From Pyropia haitanensis (lineage: Eukaryota > Rhodophyta > Bangiophyceae > Bangiales > Bangiaceae): a DNA stretch of 19,056 nucleotides. Shown here piece by piece: positions 8,344-19,056 of this stretch; position 1 is the first letter of the stretch; each line of letters begins with the position of its first letter. The notes below the pieces were generated by a model, which worked only from the letters and a program-made list of their open reading frames with translations, did not search any database and had not been told where the DNA came from. Position numbers and translations under genes: made by a program. The DNA lies in assembly GCA_008729055.1 (NCBI GenBank), contig SDUX01000030.1, positions 1-19,056 of the forward strand, written 5' to 3'.

Positions 8344-8385
8344 GGTGTGATGGACGGTGCAAAGTTTTCCGCCATCACACCGTCC
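8344..8385. other. Two mutually exclusive hairpins per unit (copy 1 shown)
   Basis: GGTGTGATGG (8344-8353) pairs perfectly with CCATCACACC (8372-8381). The overlapping GGACGGTG (8352-8359) pairs with CACCGTCC (8378-8385). Both have an 18-nt loop and they share bases, so only one can form. The segment is present in all sixteen full copies. Confidence 0.75.
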
Positions 8386-11300
8386 ACGCCAGTGTGACGA
8401 GCGGAACGCGCAGTGGACAGTTTGGGTGGCGCGGCGCACTTTGTGGCCACTGTTGGACCACTATCTGGGGACTTTCACGTCCGTTTTCTTTGCAGTTTTG
8501 GAAACTTCTTGCCCCCAATTGCCCATTTGTGTCCGGATTTGGCCCCCTTTTTGCCCACTTTTTGCCCACTTCTTACCCACTTCCTACCCACTTTTGCCCA
8601 CTTTTGCCCACTTTTGCCCACTTTTGCTTGTACAGCAATGCTGCACGCGATCCGGCGGCCGAATTGGCTCGCATCCTTCATTCCAGCCATAGATCCGCCC
8701 GCTCGACGTCCGAGGTTCCACCCGCACGGTCGTGGATGGGGTGGTTGGCCGCTTCTTATCCACTTTTGCCCACTTTGGCCCACTTTTGCCCACTTTTGCG
8801 TGTACAGCAATGCTGCACACGATCCGGCGGCGGAATGGGCGCGCATCTTTTATTCCAGCCATAGAGCCGCCCGCACAATGTCCGAAGTTCCACCCGCACG
8901 GTCGTGCATGGGGTGGTTGGCCGACCGCTTTGTTGGCTCGTCCGCTGGATGCAACGAGTGTTTTGTGGAGCGCCGGTTTCCACGTGTCAAAATTGTGGGA
9001 TGGTTTTTGCCACGTGGGGATCCCGACAGCCAGGTGTGATGGACGGTGCAAAGTTTTCCGCCATCACACCGTCCACGCCAGTGTGACGAGCGGAACGCGC
9101 AGTGGACAGTTTGGGTGGCGCGGCGCACTTTGTGGCCACTGTTGGACCACTATCTGGGGACTTTCACGTCCGTTTTCTTTGCAGTTTTGGAAACTTCTTG
9201 CCCCCAATTGCCCATTTGTGTCCGGATTTGGCCCCCTTTTTGCCCACTTTTTGCCCACTTCTTACCCACTTCCTACCCACTTTTGCCCACTTTTGCCCAC
9301 TTTTGCCCACTTTTGCTTGTACAGCAATGCTGCACGCGATCCGGCGGCCGAACTGGCTCGCATCCTTCATTCCAGCCATAGATCCGCCCGCTCGACGTCC
9401 GAGGTTCCACCCGCACGGTCGTGGATGGGGTGGTTGGCCGCTTCTTATCCACTTTTGCCCACTTTGGCCCACTTTTGCCCACTTTTGCGTGTACAGCAAT
9501 GCTGCACACGATCCGGCGGCGGAATGGGCGCGCATCTTTTATTCCAGCCATAGAGCCGCCCGCACAATGTCCGAGTTCCACCCGCACGGTCGTGCATGGG
9601 GTGGTTGGCCGACCGCTTTGTTGGCTCGTCCGTTGGATGCAACGAGTGTTTTGTGGAGCGCCGGTTTCCACGTGTCAAAATTGTGGGATGGTTTTTGCCA
9701 CGTGGGGATCCCGACAGCCAGGTGTGATGGACGGTGCAAAGTTTTCCGCCATCACACCGTCCACGCCAGTGTGACGAGCGGAACGCGCAGTGGACAGTTT
9801 GGGTGGCGCGGCGCACTTTGTGGCCACTGTTGGACCACTATCTGGGGACTTTCACGTCCGTTTTCTTTGCAGTTTTGGAAACTTCTTGCCCCCAATTGCC
9901 CATTTGTGTCCGGATTTGGCCCCCTTTTTGCCCACTTTTTGCCCACTTCTTACCCACTTCCTACCCACTTTTGCCCACTTTTGCCCACTTTTGCCCACTT
10001 TTGCTTGTACAGCAATGCTGCACGCGATCCGGCGGCCGAACTGGCTCGCATCCTTCATTCCAGCCATAGATCCGCCCGCTCGACGTCCGAGGTTCCACCC
10101 GCACGGTCGTGGATGGGGTGGTTGGCCGCTTCTTATCCACTTTTGCCCACTTTGGCCCACTTTTGCCCACTTTTGCGTGTACAGCAATGCTGCACACGAT
10201 CCGGCGGCGGAATGGGCGCGCATCTTTTATTCCAGCCATAGAGCCGCCCGCACAATGTCCGAAGTTCCACCCGCACGGTCGTGCATGGGGTGGTTGGCCG
10301 ACCGCTTTTGTTGGCTCGTCCGTTGGATGCAACGAGTGTTTTGTGGAGCGCCGGTTTCCACGTGTCAAAATTGTGGGATGGTTTTTGCCACGTGGGGATC
10401 CCGACAGCCAGGTGTGATGGACGGTGCAAAGTTTTCCGCCATCACACCGTCCACGCCAGTGTGACGAGCGGAACGCGCAGTGGACAGTTTGGGTGGCGCG
10501 GCGCACTTTGTGGCCACTGTTGGACCACTATCTGGGGACTTTCACGTCCGTTTTCTTTGCAGTTTTGGAAACTTCTTGCCCCCAATTGCCCATTTGTGTC
10601 CGGATTTGGCCCCCTTTTTGCCCACTTTTTGCCCACTTCTTACCCACTTCCTACCCACTTTTGCCCACTTTTGCCCCACTTTTGCCCACTTTTGCTTGTA
10701 CAGCAATGCTGCACGCGATCCGGCGGCCGAACTGGCTCGCATCCTTCATTCCAGCCATAGATCCGCCCGCTCGACGTCCGAGGTTCCACCCGCACGGTCG
10801 TGGATGGGGTGGTTGGCCGCTTCTTATCCACTTTTGCCCACTTTGGCCCACTTTTGCCCACTTTTGCGTGTACAGCAATGCTGCACACGATCCGGCGGCG
10901 GAATGGGCGCGCATCTTTTATTCAGCCATAGAGCCGCCCGCACAATGTCCGAGGTTCCACCCGCACGGTCGTGCATGGGGTGGTTGGCCGACCGCTTTGT
11001 TGGCTCGTCCGTTGGATGCAACGAGTGTTTTGTGGAGCGCCGGTTTCCACGTGTCAAAATTGTGGGATGGTTTTTGCCACGTGGGGATCCCGACAGCCAG
11101 GTGTGATGGACGGTGCAAAGTTTTCCGCCATCACACCGTCCACGCCAGTGTGACGAGCGGAACGCGCAGTGGACAGTTTGGGTGGCGCGGCGCACTTTGT
11201 GGCCACTGTTGGACCACTATCTGGGGACTTTCACGTCCGTTTTCTTTGCAGTTTTGGAAACTTCTTGCCCCCAATTGCCCATTTGTGTCCGGATTTGGCC

Positions 11301-14300
11301 CCCTTTTTGCCCACTTTTTGCCCACTTCTTACCCACTTCCTACCCACTTTTGCCCACTTTTGCCCACTTTTGCCCACTTTTGCTTGTACAGCAATGCTGC
11401 ACGCGATCCGGCGGCCGAACTGGCTCGCATCCTTCATTCCAGCCATAGATCCGCCCGCTCGACGTCCGAGGTTCCACCCGCACGGTCGTGGATGGGGTGG
11501 TTGGCCGCTTCTTATCCACTTTTGCCCACTTTGGCCCACTTTTGCCCACTTTTGCGTGTACAGCAATGCTGCACACGATCCGGCGGCGGAATGGGCGCGC
11601 ATCTTTTATTCCAGCCATAGAGCCGCCCGCACAATGTCCGAAGTTCCACCCGCACGGTCGTGCATGGGGTGGTTGGCCGACCGCTTTGTTGGCTCGTCCG
11701 TTGGATGCAACGAGTGTTTTGTGGAGCGCCGGTTTCCACGTGTCAAAATTGTGGGATGGTTTTTGCCACGTGGGGATCCCGACAGCCAGGTGTGATGGAC
11801 GGTGCAAAGTTTTCCGCCATCACACCGTCCACGCCAGTGTGACGAGCGGAACGCGCAGTGGACAGTTTGGGTGGCGCGGCGCACTTTGTGGCCACTGTTG
11901 GACCACTATCTGGGGACTTTCACGTCCGTTTTCTTTGCAGTTTTGGAAACTTCTTGCCCCCAATTGCCCATTTGTGTCCGGATTTGGCCCCCTTTTTGCC
12001 CACTTTTTGCCCACTTCTTACCCACTTCCTACCCACTTTTGCCCACTTTTGCCCACTTTTGCCCACTTTTGCTTGTACAGCAATGCTGCACGCGATCCGG
12101 CGGCCGAACTGGCTCGCATCCTTCATTCCAGCCATAGATCCGCCCGCTCGACGTCCGAGGTTCCACCCGCACGGTCGTGGATGGGGTGGTTGGCCGCTTC
12201 TTATCCACTTTTGCCCACTTTGGCCCACTTTTGCCCACTTTTGCGTGTACAGCAATGCTGCACACGATCCGGCGGCGGAATGGGCGCGCATCTTTTATTC
12301 CAGCCATAGAGCCGCCCGCACAATGTCCGAAGTTCCACCCGCACGGTCGTGCATGGGGTGGTTGGCCGACCGCTTTGTTGGCTCGTCCGTTGGATGCAAC
12401 GAGTGTTTTGTGGAGCGCCGGTTTCCACGTGTCAAAATTGTGGGATGGTTTTTGCCACGTGGGGATCCCGACAGCCAGGTGTGATGGACGGTGCAAAGTT
12501 TTCCGCCATCACACCGTCCACGCCAGTGTGACGAGCGGAACGCGCAGTGGACAGTTTGGGTGGCGCGGCGCACTTTGTGGCCACTGTTGGACCACTATCT
12601 GGGGACTTTCACGTCCGTTTTCTTTGCAGTTTTGGAAACTTCTTGCCCCCAATTGCCCATTTGTGTCCGGATTTGGCCCCCTTTTTGCCCACTTTTTGCC
12701 CACTTCTTACCCACTTCCTACCCACTTTTGCCCACTTTTGCCCACTTTTGCCCACTTTTGCTTGTACAGCAATGCTGCACGCGATCCGGCGGCCGAACTG
12801 GCTCGCATCCTTCATTCCAGCCATAGATCCGCCCGCTCGACGTCCGAGGTTCCACCCGCACGGTCGTGGATGGGGTGGTTGGCCGCTTCTTATCCACTTT
12901 TGCCCACTTTGGCCCACTTTTGCCCACTTTTGCGTGTACAGCAATGCTGCACACGATCCGGCGGCGGAATGGGCGCGCATCTTTTATTCCAGCCATAGAG
13001 CCGCCCGCACAATGTCCGAAGTTCCACCCGCACGGTCGTGCATGGGGTGGTTGGCCGACCGCTTTGTTGGCTCGTCCGTTGGATGCAACGAGTGTTTTGT
13101 GGAGCGCCGGTTTCCACGTGTCAAAATTGTGGGATGGTTTTTGCCACGTGGGATCCCGACAGCCAGGTGTGATGGACGGTGCAAAGTTTTCCGCCATCAC
13201 ACCGTCCACGCCAGTGTGACGAGCGGAACGCGCAGTGGACAGTTTGGGTGGCGCGGCGCACTTTGTGGCCACTGTTGGACCACTATCTGGGGACTTTCAC
13301 GTCCGTTTTCTTTGCAGTTTTGGAAACTTCTTGCCCCCAATTGCCCATTTGTGTCCGGATTTGGCCCCCTTTTTGCCCACTTTTTGCCCACTTCTTACCC
13401 ACTTCCTACCCACTTTTGCCCACTTTTGCCCACTTTTGCCCACTTTTGCTTGTACAGCAATGCTGCACGCGATCCGGCGGCCGAACTGGCTCGCATCCTT
13501 CATTCCAGCCATAGATCCGCCCGCTCGACGTCCGAGGTTCCACCCGCACGGTCGTGGATGGGGTGGTTGGCCGCTTCTTATCCACTTTTGCCCACTTTGG
13601 CCCACTTTTGCCCACTTTTGCGTGTACAGCAATGCTGCACACGATCCGGCGGCGGAATGGGCGCGCATCTTTTATTCCAGCCATAGAGCCGCCCGCACAA
13701 TGTCCGAAGTTCCACCCGCACGGTCGTGCATGGGGTGGTTGGCCGACCGCTTTGTTGGCTCGTCCGTTGGATGCAACGAGTGTTTTGTGGAGCGCCGGTT
13801 TCCACGTGTCAAAATTGTGGGATGGTTTTTGCCACGTGGGCATCCCGACAGCCAGGTGTGATGGACGGTGCAAAGTTTTCCGCCATCACACCGTCCACGC
13901 CAGTGTGACGAGCGGAACGCGCAGTGGACAGTTTGGGTGGCGCGGCGCACTTTGTGGCCACTGTTGGACCACTATCTGGGGACTTTCACGTCCGTTTTCT
14001 TTGCAGTTTTGGAAACTTCTTGCCCCCAATTGCCCATTTGTGTCCGGATTTGGCCCCCTTTTTGCCCACTTTTTGCCCACTTCTTACCCACTTCCTACCC
14101 ACTTTTGCCCACTTTTGCCCACTTTTGCCCACTTTTGCTTGTACAGCAATGCTGCACGCGATCCGGCGGCCGAACTGGCTCGCATCCTTCATTCCAGCCA
14201 TAGATCCGCCCGCTCGACGTCCGAGGTTCCACCCGCACGGTCGTGGATGGGGTGGTTGGCCGCTTCTTATCCACTTTTGCCCACTTTGGCCCACTTTTGC

Positions 14301-17300
14301 CCACTTTTGCGTGTACAGCAATGCTGCACACGATCCGGCGGCGGAATGGGCGCGCATCTTTTATTCCAGCCATAGAGCCGCCCGCACAATGTCCGAAGTT
14401 CCACCCGCACGGTCGTGCATGGGGTGGTTGGCCGACCGCTTTGTTGGCTCGTCCGTTGGATGCAACGAGTGTTTTGTGGAGCGCCGGTTTCCACGTGTCA
14501 AAATTGTGGGATGGTTTTTGCCACGTGGGGATCCCGACAGCCAGGTGTGATGGACGGTGCAAAGTTTTCCGCCATCACACCGTCCACGCCAGTGTGACGA
14601 GCGGAACGCGCAGTGGACAGTTTGGGTGGCGCGGCGCACTTTGTGGCCACTGTTGGACCACTATCTGGGGACTTTCACGTCCGTTTTCTTTGCAGTTTTG
14701 GAAACTTCTTGCCCCCAATTGCCCATTTGTGTCCGGATTTGGCCCCCTTTTTGCCCACTTTTTGCCCACTTCTTACCCACTTCCTACCCACTTTTGCCCA
14801 CTTTTGCCCACTTTTGCCCACTTTTGCTTGTACAGCAATGCTGCACGCGATCCGGCGGCCGAACTGGCTCGCATCCTTCATTCCAGCCATAGATCCGCCC
14901 GCTCGACGTCCGAGGTTCCACCCGCACGGTCGTGGATGGGGTGGTTGGCCGCTTCTTATCCACTTTTGCCCACTTTGGCCCACTTTTGCCCACTTTTGCG
15001 TGTACAGCAATGCTGCACACGATCCGGCGGCGGAATGGGCGCGCATCTTTTATTCCAGCCATAGAGCCGCCCGCACAATGTCCGAAGTTCCACCCGCACG
15101 GTCGTGCATGGGGTGGTTGGCCGACCGCTTTGTTGGCTCGTCCGTTGGATGCAACGAGTGTTTTGTGGAGCGCCGGTTTCCACGTGTCAAAATTGTGGGA
15201 TGGTTTTTGCCACGTGGGCATCCCGACAGCCAGGTGTGATGGACGGTGCAAAGTTTTCCGCCATCACACCGTCCACGCCAGTGTGACGAGCGGAACGCGC
15301 AGTGGACAGTTTGGGTGGCGCGGCGCACTTTGTGGCCACTGTTGGACCACTATCTGGGGACTTTCACGTCCGTTTTCTTTGCAGTTTTGGAAACTTCTTG
15401 CCCCCAATTGCCCATTTGTGTCCGGATTTGGCCCCCTTTTTGCCCACTTTTTGCCCACTTCTTACCCACTTCCTACCCACTTTTGCCCACTTTTGCCCAC
15501 TTTTGCCCACTTTTGCTTGTACAGCAATGCTGCACGCGATCCGGCGGCCGAACTGGCTCGCATCCTTCATTCCAGCCATAGATCCGCCCGCTCGACGTCC
15601 GAGGTTCCACCCGCACGGTCGTGGATGGGGTGGTTGGCCGCTTCTTATCCACTTTTGCCCACTTTGGCCCACTTTTGCCCACTTTTGCGTGTACAGCAAT
15701 GCTGCACACGATCCGGCGGCGGAATGGGCGCGCATCTTTTATTCCAGCCATAGAGCCGCCCGCACAATGTCCGAAGTTCCACCCGCACGGTCGTGCATGG
15801 GGTGGTTGGCCGACCGCTTTGTTGGCTCGTCCGTTGGATGCAACGAGTGTTTTGTGGAGCGCCGGTTTCCACGTGTCAAAATTGTGGGATGGTTTTTGCC
15901 ACGTGGGGATCCCGACAGCCAGGTGTGATGGACGGTGCAAAGTTTTCCGCCATCACACCGTCCACGCCAGTGTGACGAGCGGAACGCGCAGTGGACAGTT
16001 TGGGTGGCGCGGCGCACTTTGTGGCCACTGTTGGACCACTATCTGGGGACTTTGACGTCCGTTTTCTTTGCAGTTTTGGAAACTTCTTGCCCCCAATTGC
16101 CCATTTGTGTCCGGATTTGGCCCCCTTTTTGCCCACTTTTTGCCCACTTCTTACCCACTTCCTACCCACTTTTGCCCACTTTTGCCCACTTTTGCCCACT
16201 TTTGCTTGTACAGCAATGCTGCACGCGATCCGGCGGCCGAACTGGCTCGCATCCTTCATTCCAGCCATAGATCCGCCCGCTCGACGTCCGAGGTTCCACC
16301 CGCACGGTCGTGGATGGGGTGGTTGGCCGCTTCTTATCCACTTTTGCCCACTTTGGCCCACTTTTGCCCACTTTTGCGTGTACAGCAATGCTGCACACGA
16401 TCCGGCGGCGGAATGGGCGCGCATCTTTTATTCCAGCCATAGAGCCGCCCGCACAATGTCCGAAGTTCCACCCGCACGGTCGTGCATGGGGTGGTTGGCC
16501 GACCGCTTTGTTGGCTCGTCCGTTGGATGCAACGAGTGTTTTGTGGAGCGCCGGTTTCCACGTGTCAAAATTGTGGGATGGTTTTTGCCACGTGGGGATC
16601 CCGACAGCCAGGTGTGATGGACGGTGCAAAGTTTTCCGCCATCACACCGTCCACGCCAGTGTGACGAGCGGAACGCGCAGTGGACAGTTTGGGTGGCGCG
16701 GCGCACTTTGTGGCCACTGTTGGACCACTATCTGGGGACTTTCACGTCCGTTTTCTTTGCAGTTTTGGAAACTTCTTGCCCCCAATTGCCCATTTGTGTC
16801 CGGATTTGGCCCCCTTTTTGCCCACTTTTTGCCCACTTCTTACCCACTTCCTACCCACTTTTGCCCACTTTTGCCCACTTTTGCCCACTTTTGCTTGTAC
16901 AGCAATGCTGCACGCGATCCGGCGGCCGAACTGGCTCGCATCCTTCATTCCAGCCATAGATCCGCCCGCTCGACGTCCGAGGTTCCACCCGCACGGTCGT
17001 GGATGGGGTGGTTGGCCGCTTCTTATCCACTTTTGCCCACTTTGGCCCACTTTTGCCCACTTTTGCGTGTACAGCAATGCTGCACACGATCCGGCGGCGG
17101 AATGGGCGCGCATCTTTTATTCCAGCCATAGAGCCGCCCGCACAATGTCCGAAGTTCCACCCGCACGGTCGTGCATGGGGTGGTTGGCCGACCGCTTTGT
17201 TGGCTCGTCCGTTGGATGCAACGAGTGTTTTGTGGAGCGCCGGTTTCCACGTGTCAAAATTGTGGGATGGTTTTTGCCACGTGGGCATCCCGACAGCCAG

Positions 17301-18732
17301 GTGTGATGGACGGTGCAAAGTTTTCCGCCATCACACCGTCCACGCCAGTGTGACGAGCGGAACGCGCAGTGGACAGTTTGGGTGGCGCGGCGCACTTTGT
17401 GGCCACTGTTGGACCACTATCTGGGGACTTTCACGTCCGTTTTCTTTGCAGTTTTGGAAACTTCTTGCCCCCAATTGCCCATTTGTGTCCGGATTTGGCC
17501 CCCTTTTTGCCCACTTTTTGCCCACTTCTTACCCACTTCCTACCCACTTTTGCCCACTTTTGCCCACTTTTGCCCACTTTTGCTTGTACAGCAATGCTGC
17601 ACGCGATCCGGCGGCCGAACTGGCTCGCATCCTTCATTCCAGCCATAGATCCGCCGCTCGACGTCCGAGGTTCCACCCGCACGGTCGTGGATGGGGTGGT
17701 TGGCCGCTTCTTATCCACTTTTGCCCACTTTGGCCCACTTTTGCCCACTTTTGCGTGTACAGCAATGCTGCACACGATCCGGCGGCGGAATGGGCGCGCA
17801 TCTTTTATTCCAGCCATAGAGCCGCCCGCACAATGTCCGAAGTTCCACCCGCACGGTCGTGCATGGGGTGGTTGGCCGACCGCTTTGTTGGCTCGTCCGT
17901 TGGATGCAACGAGTGTTTTGTGGAGCGCCGGTTTCCACGTGTCAAAATTGTGGGATGGTTTTTGCCACGTGGGGATCCCGACAGCCAGGTGTGATGGACG
18001 GTGCAAAGTTTTCCGCCATCACACCGTCCACGCCAGTGTGACGAGCGGAACGCGCAGTGGACAGTTTGGGTGGCGCGGCGCACTTTGTGGCCACTGTTGG
18101 ACCACTATCTGGGGACTTTCACGTCCGTTTTCTTTGCAGTTTTGGAAACTTCTTGCCCCCAATTGCCCATTTGTGTCCGGATTTGGCCCCCTTTTTGCCC
18201 ACTTTTTGCCCACTTCTTACCCACTTCCTACCCACTTTTGCCCACTTTTGCCCACTTTTGCCCACTTTTGCTTGTACAGCAATGCTGCACGCGATCCGGC
18301 GGCCGAACTGGCTCGCATCCTTCATTCCAGCCATAGATCCGCCCGCTCGACGTCCGAGGTTCCACCCGCACGGTCGTGGATGGGGTGGTTGGCCGCTTCT
18401 TATCCACTTTTGCCCACTTTGGCCCACTTTTGCCCACTTTTGCGTGTACAGCAATGCTGCACACGATCCGGCGGCGGAATGGGCGCGCATCTTTTATTCC
18501 AGCCATAGAGCCGCCCGCACAATGTCCGAAGTTCCACCCGCACGGTCGTGCATGGGGTGGTTGGCCGACCGCTTTGTTGGCTCGTCCGTTGGATGCAACG
18601 AGTGTTTTGTGGAGCGCCGGTTTCCACGTGTCAAAATTGTGGGATGGTTTTTGCCACGTGGGATCCCGACAGCCAGGTGTGATGGACGGTGCAAAGTTTT
18701 CCGCCATCACACCGTCCACGCCAGTGTGACGA

Positions 18733-19056
18733 GCGGAACGCGCAGTGGACAGTTTGGGTGGCGCGGCGCACTTTGTGGCCACTGTTGGACCACTATCTGG
18801 GGACTTTCACGTCCGTTTTCTTTGCAGTTTTGGAAACTTCTTGCCCCCAATTGCCCATTTGTGTCCGGATTTGGCCCCCTTTTGCCCACTTTTTGCCCAC
18901 TTCTTACCCACTTCCTACCCACTTTTGCCCACTTTTGCCCACTTTTGCCCACTTTTGCTTGTACAGCAATGCTGCACGCGATCCGGCGGCCGAACTGGCT
19001 CGCCATCCGCTTCTTCATTCCGCCCCATAGACACTTTTTGCCCCACTTCTTGACTG
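18733..19056. repeat. Partial, degenerating last copy (copy 17)
   Basis: It matches the unit up to about 19002, apart from one missing T near 18880. It then shows several small insertions within 30 bases and breaks off into a CTTTTTGCCCCACTTC-like string resembling the decamer run. This is either a true array edge or a low-quality contig end. Confidence 0.8.

Larger units (their letters stand above)
7712..8400. repeat. Left edge copy (copy 1) of the 689-bp satellite
   Basis: It is full length but carries private changes compared with the interior copies: A at 7725, C at 7749 and T at 8074, plus the GAGGTTCC form in subunit B that is shared only with copy 5. Greater divergence of an edge copy is what unequal exchange in satellites predicts. 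Confidence 0.85.
7712..19056. repeat. Satellite array: 16 full copies plus one partial copy of a 689-bp unit
   Basis: Direct head-to-tail copies begin (taking GCGGAACGCG as the phase) at 7712, 8401, 9090, 9778, 10468, 11157, 11846, 12535, 13223, 13912, 14601, 15290, 15979, 16668, 17357, 18045 and 18733. Most are 689 bp. Copies 3, 8, 15 and 16 are 688 and copy 4 is 690, each explained by a 1-bp indel: near 9571, 13150, 17654 and 18660 (losses) and near 10309 (gain). Copy 5 has one gain (about 10675) and one loss (about 10923). The sequence left of 7712 shares nothing with the unit's tail, so the left edge is sharp. Many frames stay open through the array on both strands, but 689 is not a multiple of 3, so no frame is kept from unit to unit. 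I therefore read it as non-coding satellite DNA. No known satellite or rDNA spacer was recognised. Confidence 0.97.

Noticed and set aside
7712..8400. tRNA-derived SINE or 5S-like unit (GGTTCCACCC resembles a B box)
   Set aside because: No matching A box at the right distance, no cloverleaf or 5S fold, and no poly-A or poly-T terminator arrangement. The resemblance is weak.
7786..19030. Many 100-400 codon open frames across the satellite on both strands (PTFAHFCPLLPTF- and KWAKVGKSGQ-type proteins)
   Set aside because: Several frames are open at once on both strands and simply mirror the repeat. A 689-bp unit is not a multiple of 3, so the reading frame changes every unit. No family motif is present.
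7712..19056. CRISPR array
   Set aside because: The unit is far too long, there are no unique spacers between short repeats, there are no cas genes, and the neighbours are eukaryotic.

Overview
This is a very GC-rich eukaryotic nuclear segment. It holds two recognisable protein genes facing each other (convergent) at the left, and a large tandem satellite array filling the right 60 percent. The eukaryotic assignment rests on a spliced malic enzyme gene with a GT..AG intron and on an Elongator subunit gene (ELP4), a family I know only from eukaryotes. Extreme coding GC, Ala/Gly/Pro/Arg low-complexity inserts and few, short introns would fit a bangiophycean red alga of the Porphyra/Pyropia type. 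That is inference from composition only; other GC-rich algae or protists are possible.

Layout. 1-358: low-complexity upstream DNA. 359-1803 (+): ELP4, a subunit of the Elp456 ring of Elongator. Its reading frame is broken between two G homopolymers (853-862 and 931-941), with no splice acceptor available to repair it, so assembly or sequencing indels are the likeliest cause. Its 5' end is unresolved. 1804-3796: about 2 kb between the two 3' ends, with no gene I can support, including a CCGTCG-type microsatellite and a pyrimidine-rich stretch. 3797-6194 (-): a complete two-exon malic enzyme gene (704 codons) with all catalytic, metal-binding and dinucleotide motifs and a long Ala-rich N-terminal extension. 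6195-7711: a less GC-rich spacer with no convincing gene but several perfect stem-loops. 7712-19056: sixteen full copies and one partial copy of a 689-bp satellite unit.

The satellite is the most unusual element. All copies lie head to tail, nearly identical, differing by scattered single-base changes and 1-bp indels. Half of each unit is itself a tandem pair of about 172-bp subunits (about 90 percent identical in a 122-bp core), so 689 is close to 4 x 172. Each unit also carries a decanucleotide run, two CACGTG palindromes exactly 30 bp apart, and two mutually exclusive hairpins. I recognise no known satellite family. A centromeric, subtelomeric or heterochromatic role is possible but not shown by the sequence. 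The two genes have no obvious functional link (tRNA wobble-uridine modification versus malate/pyruvate metabolism) and are probably neighbours by chance.
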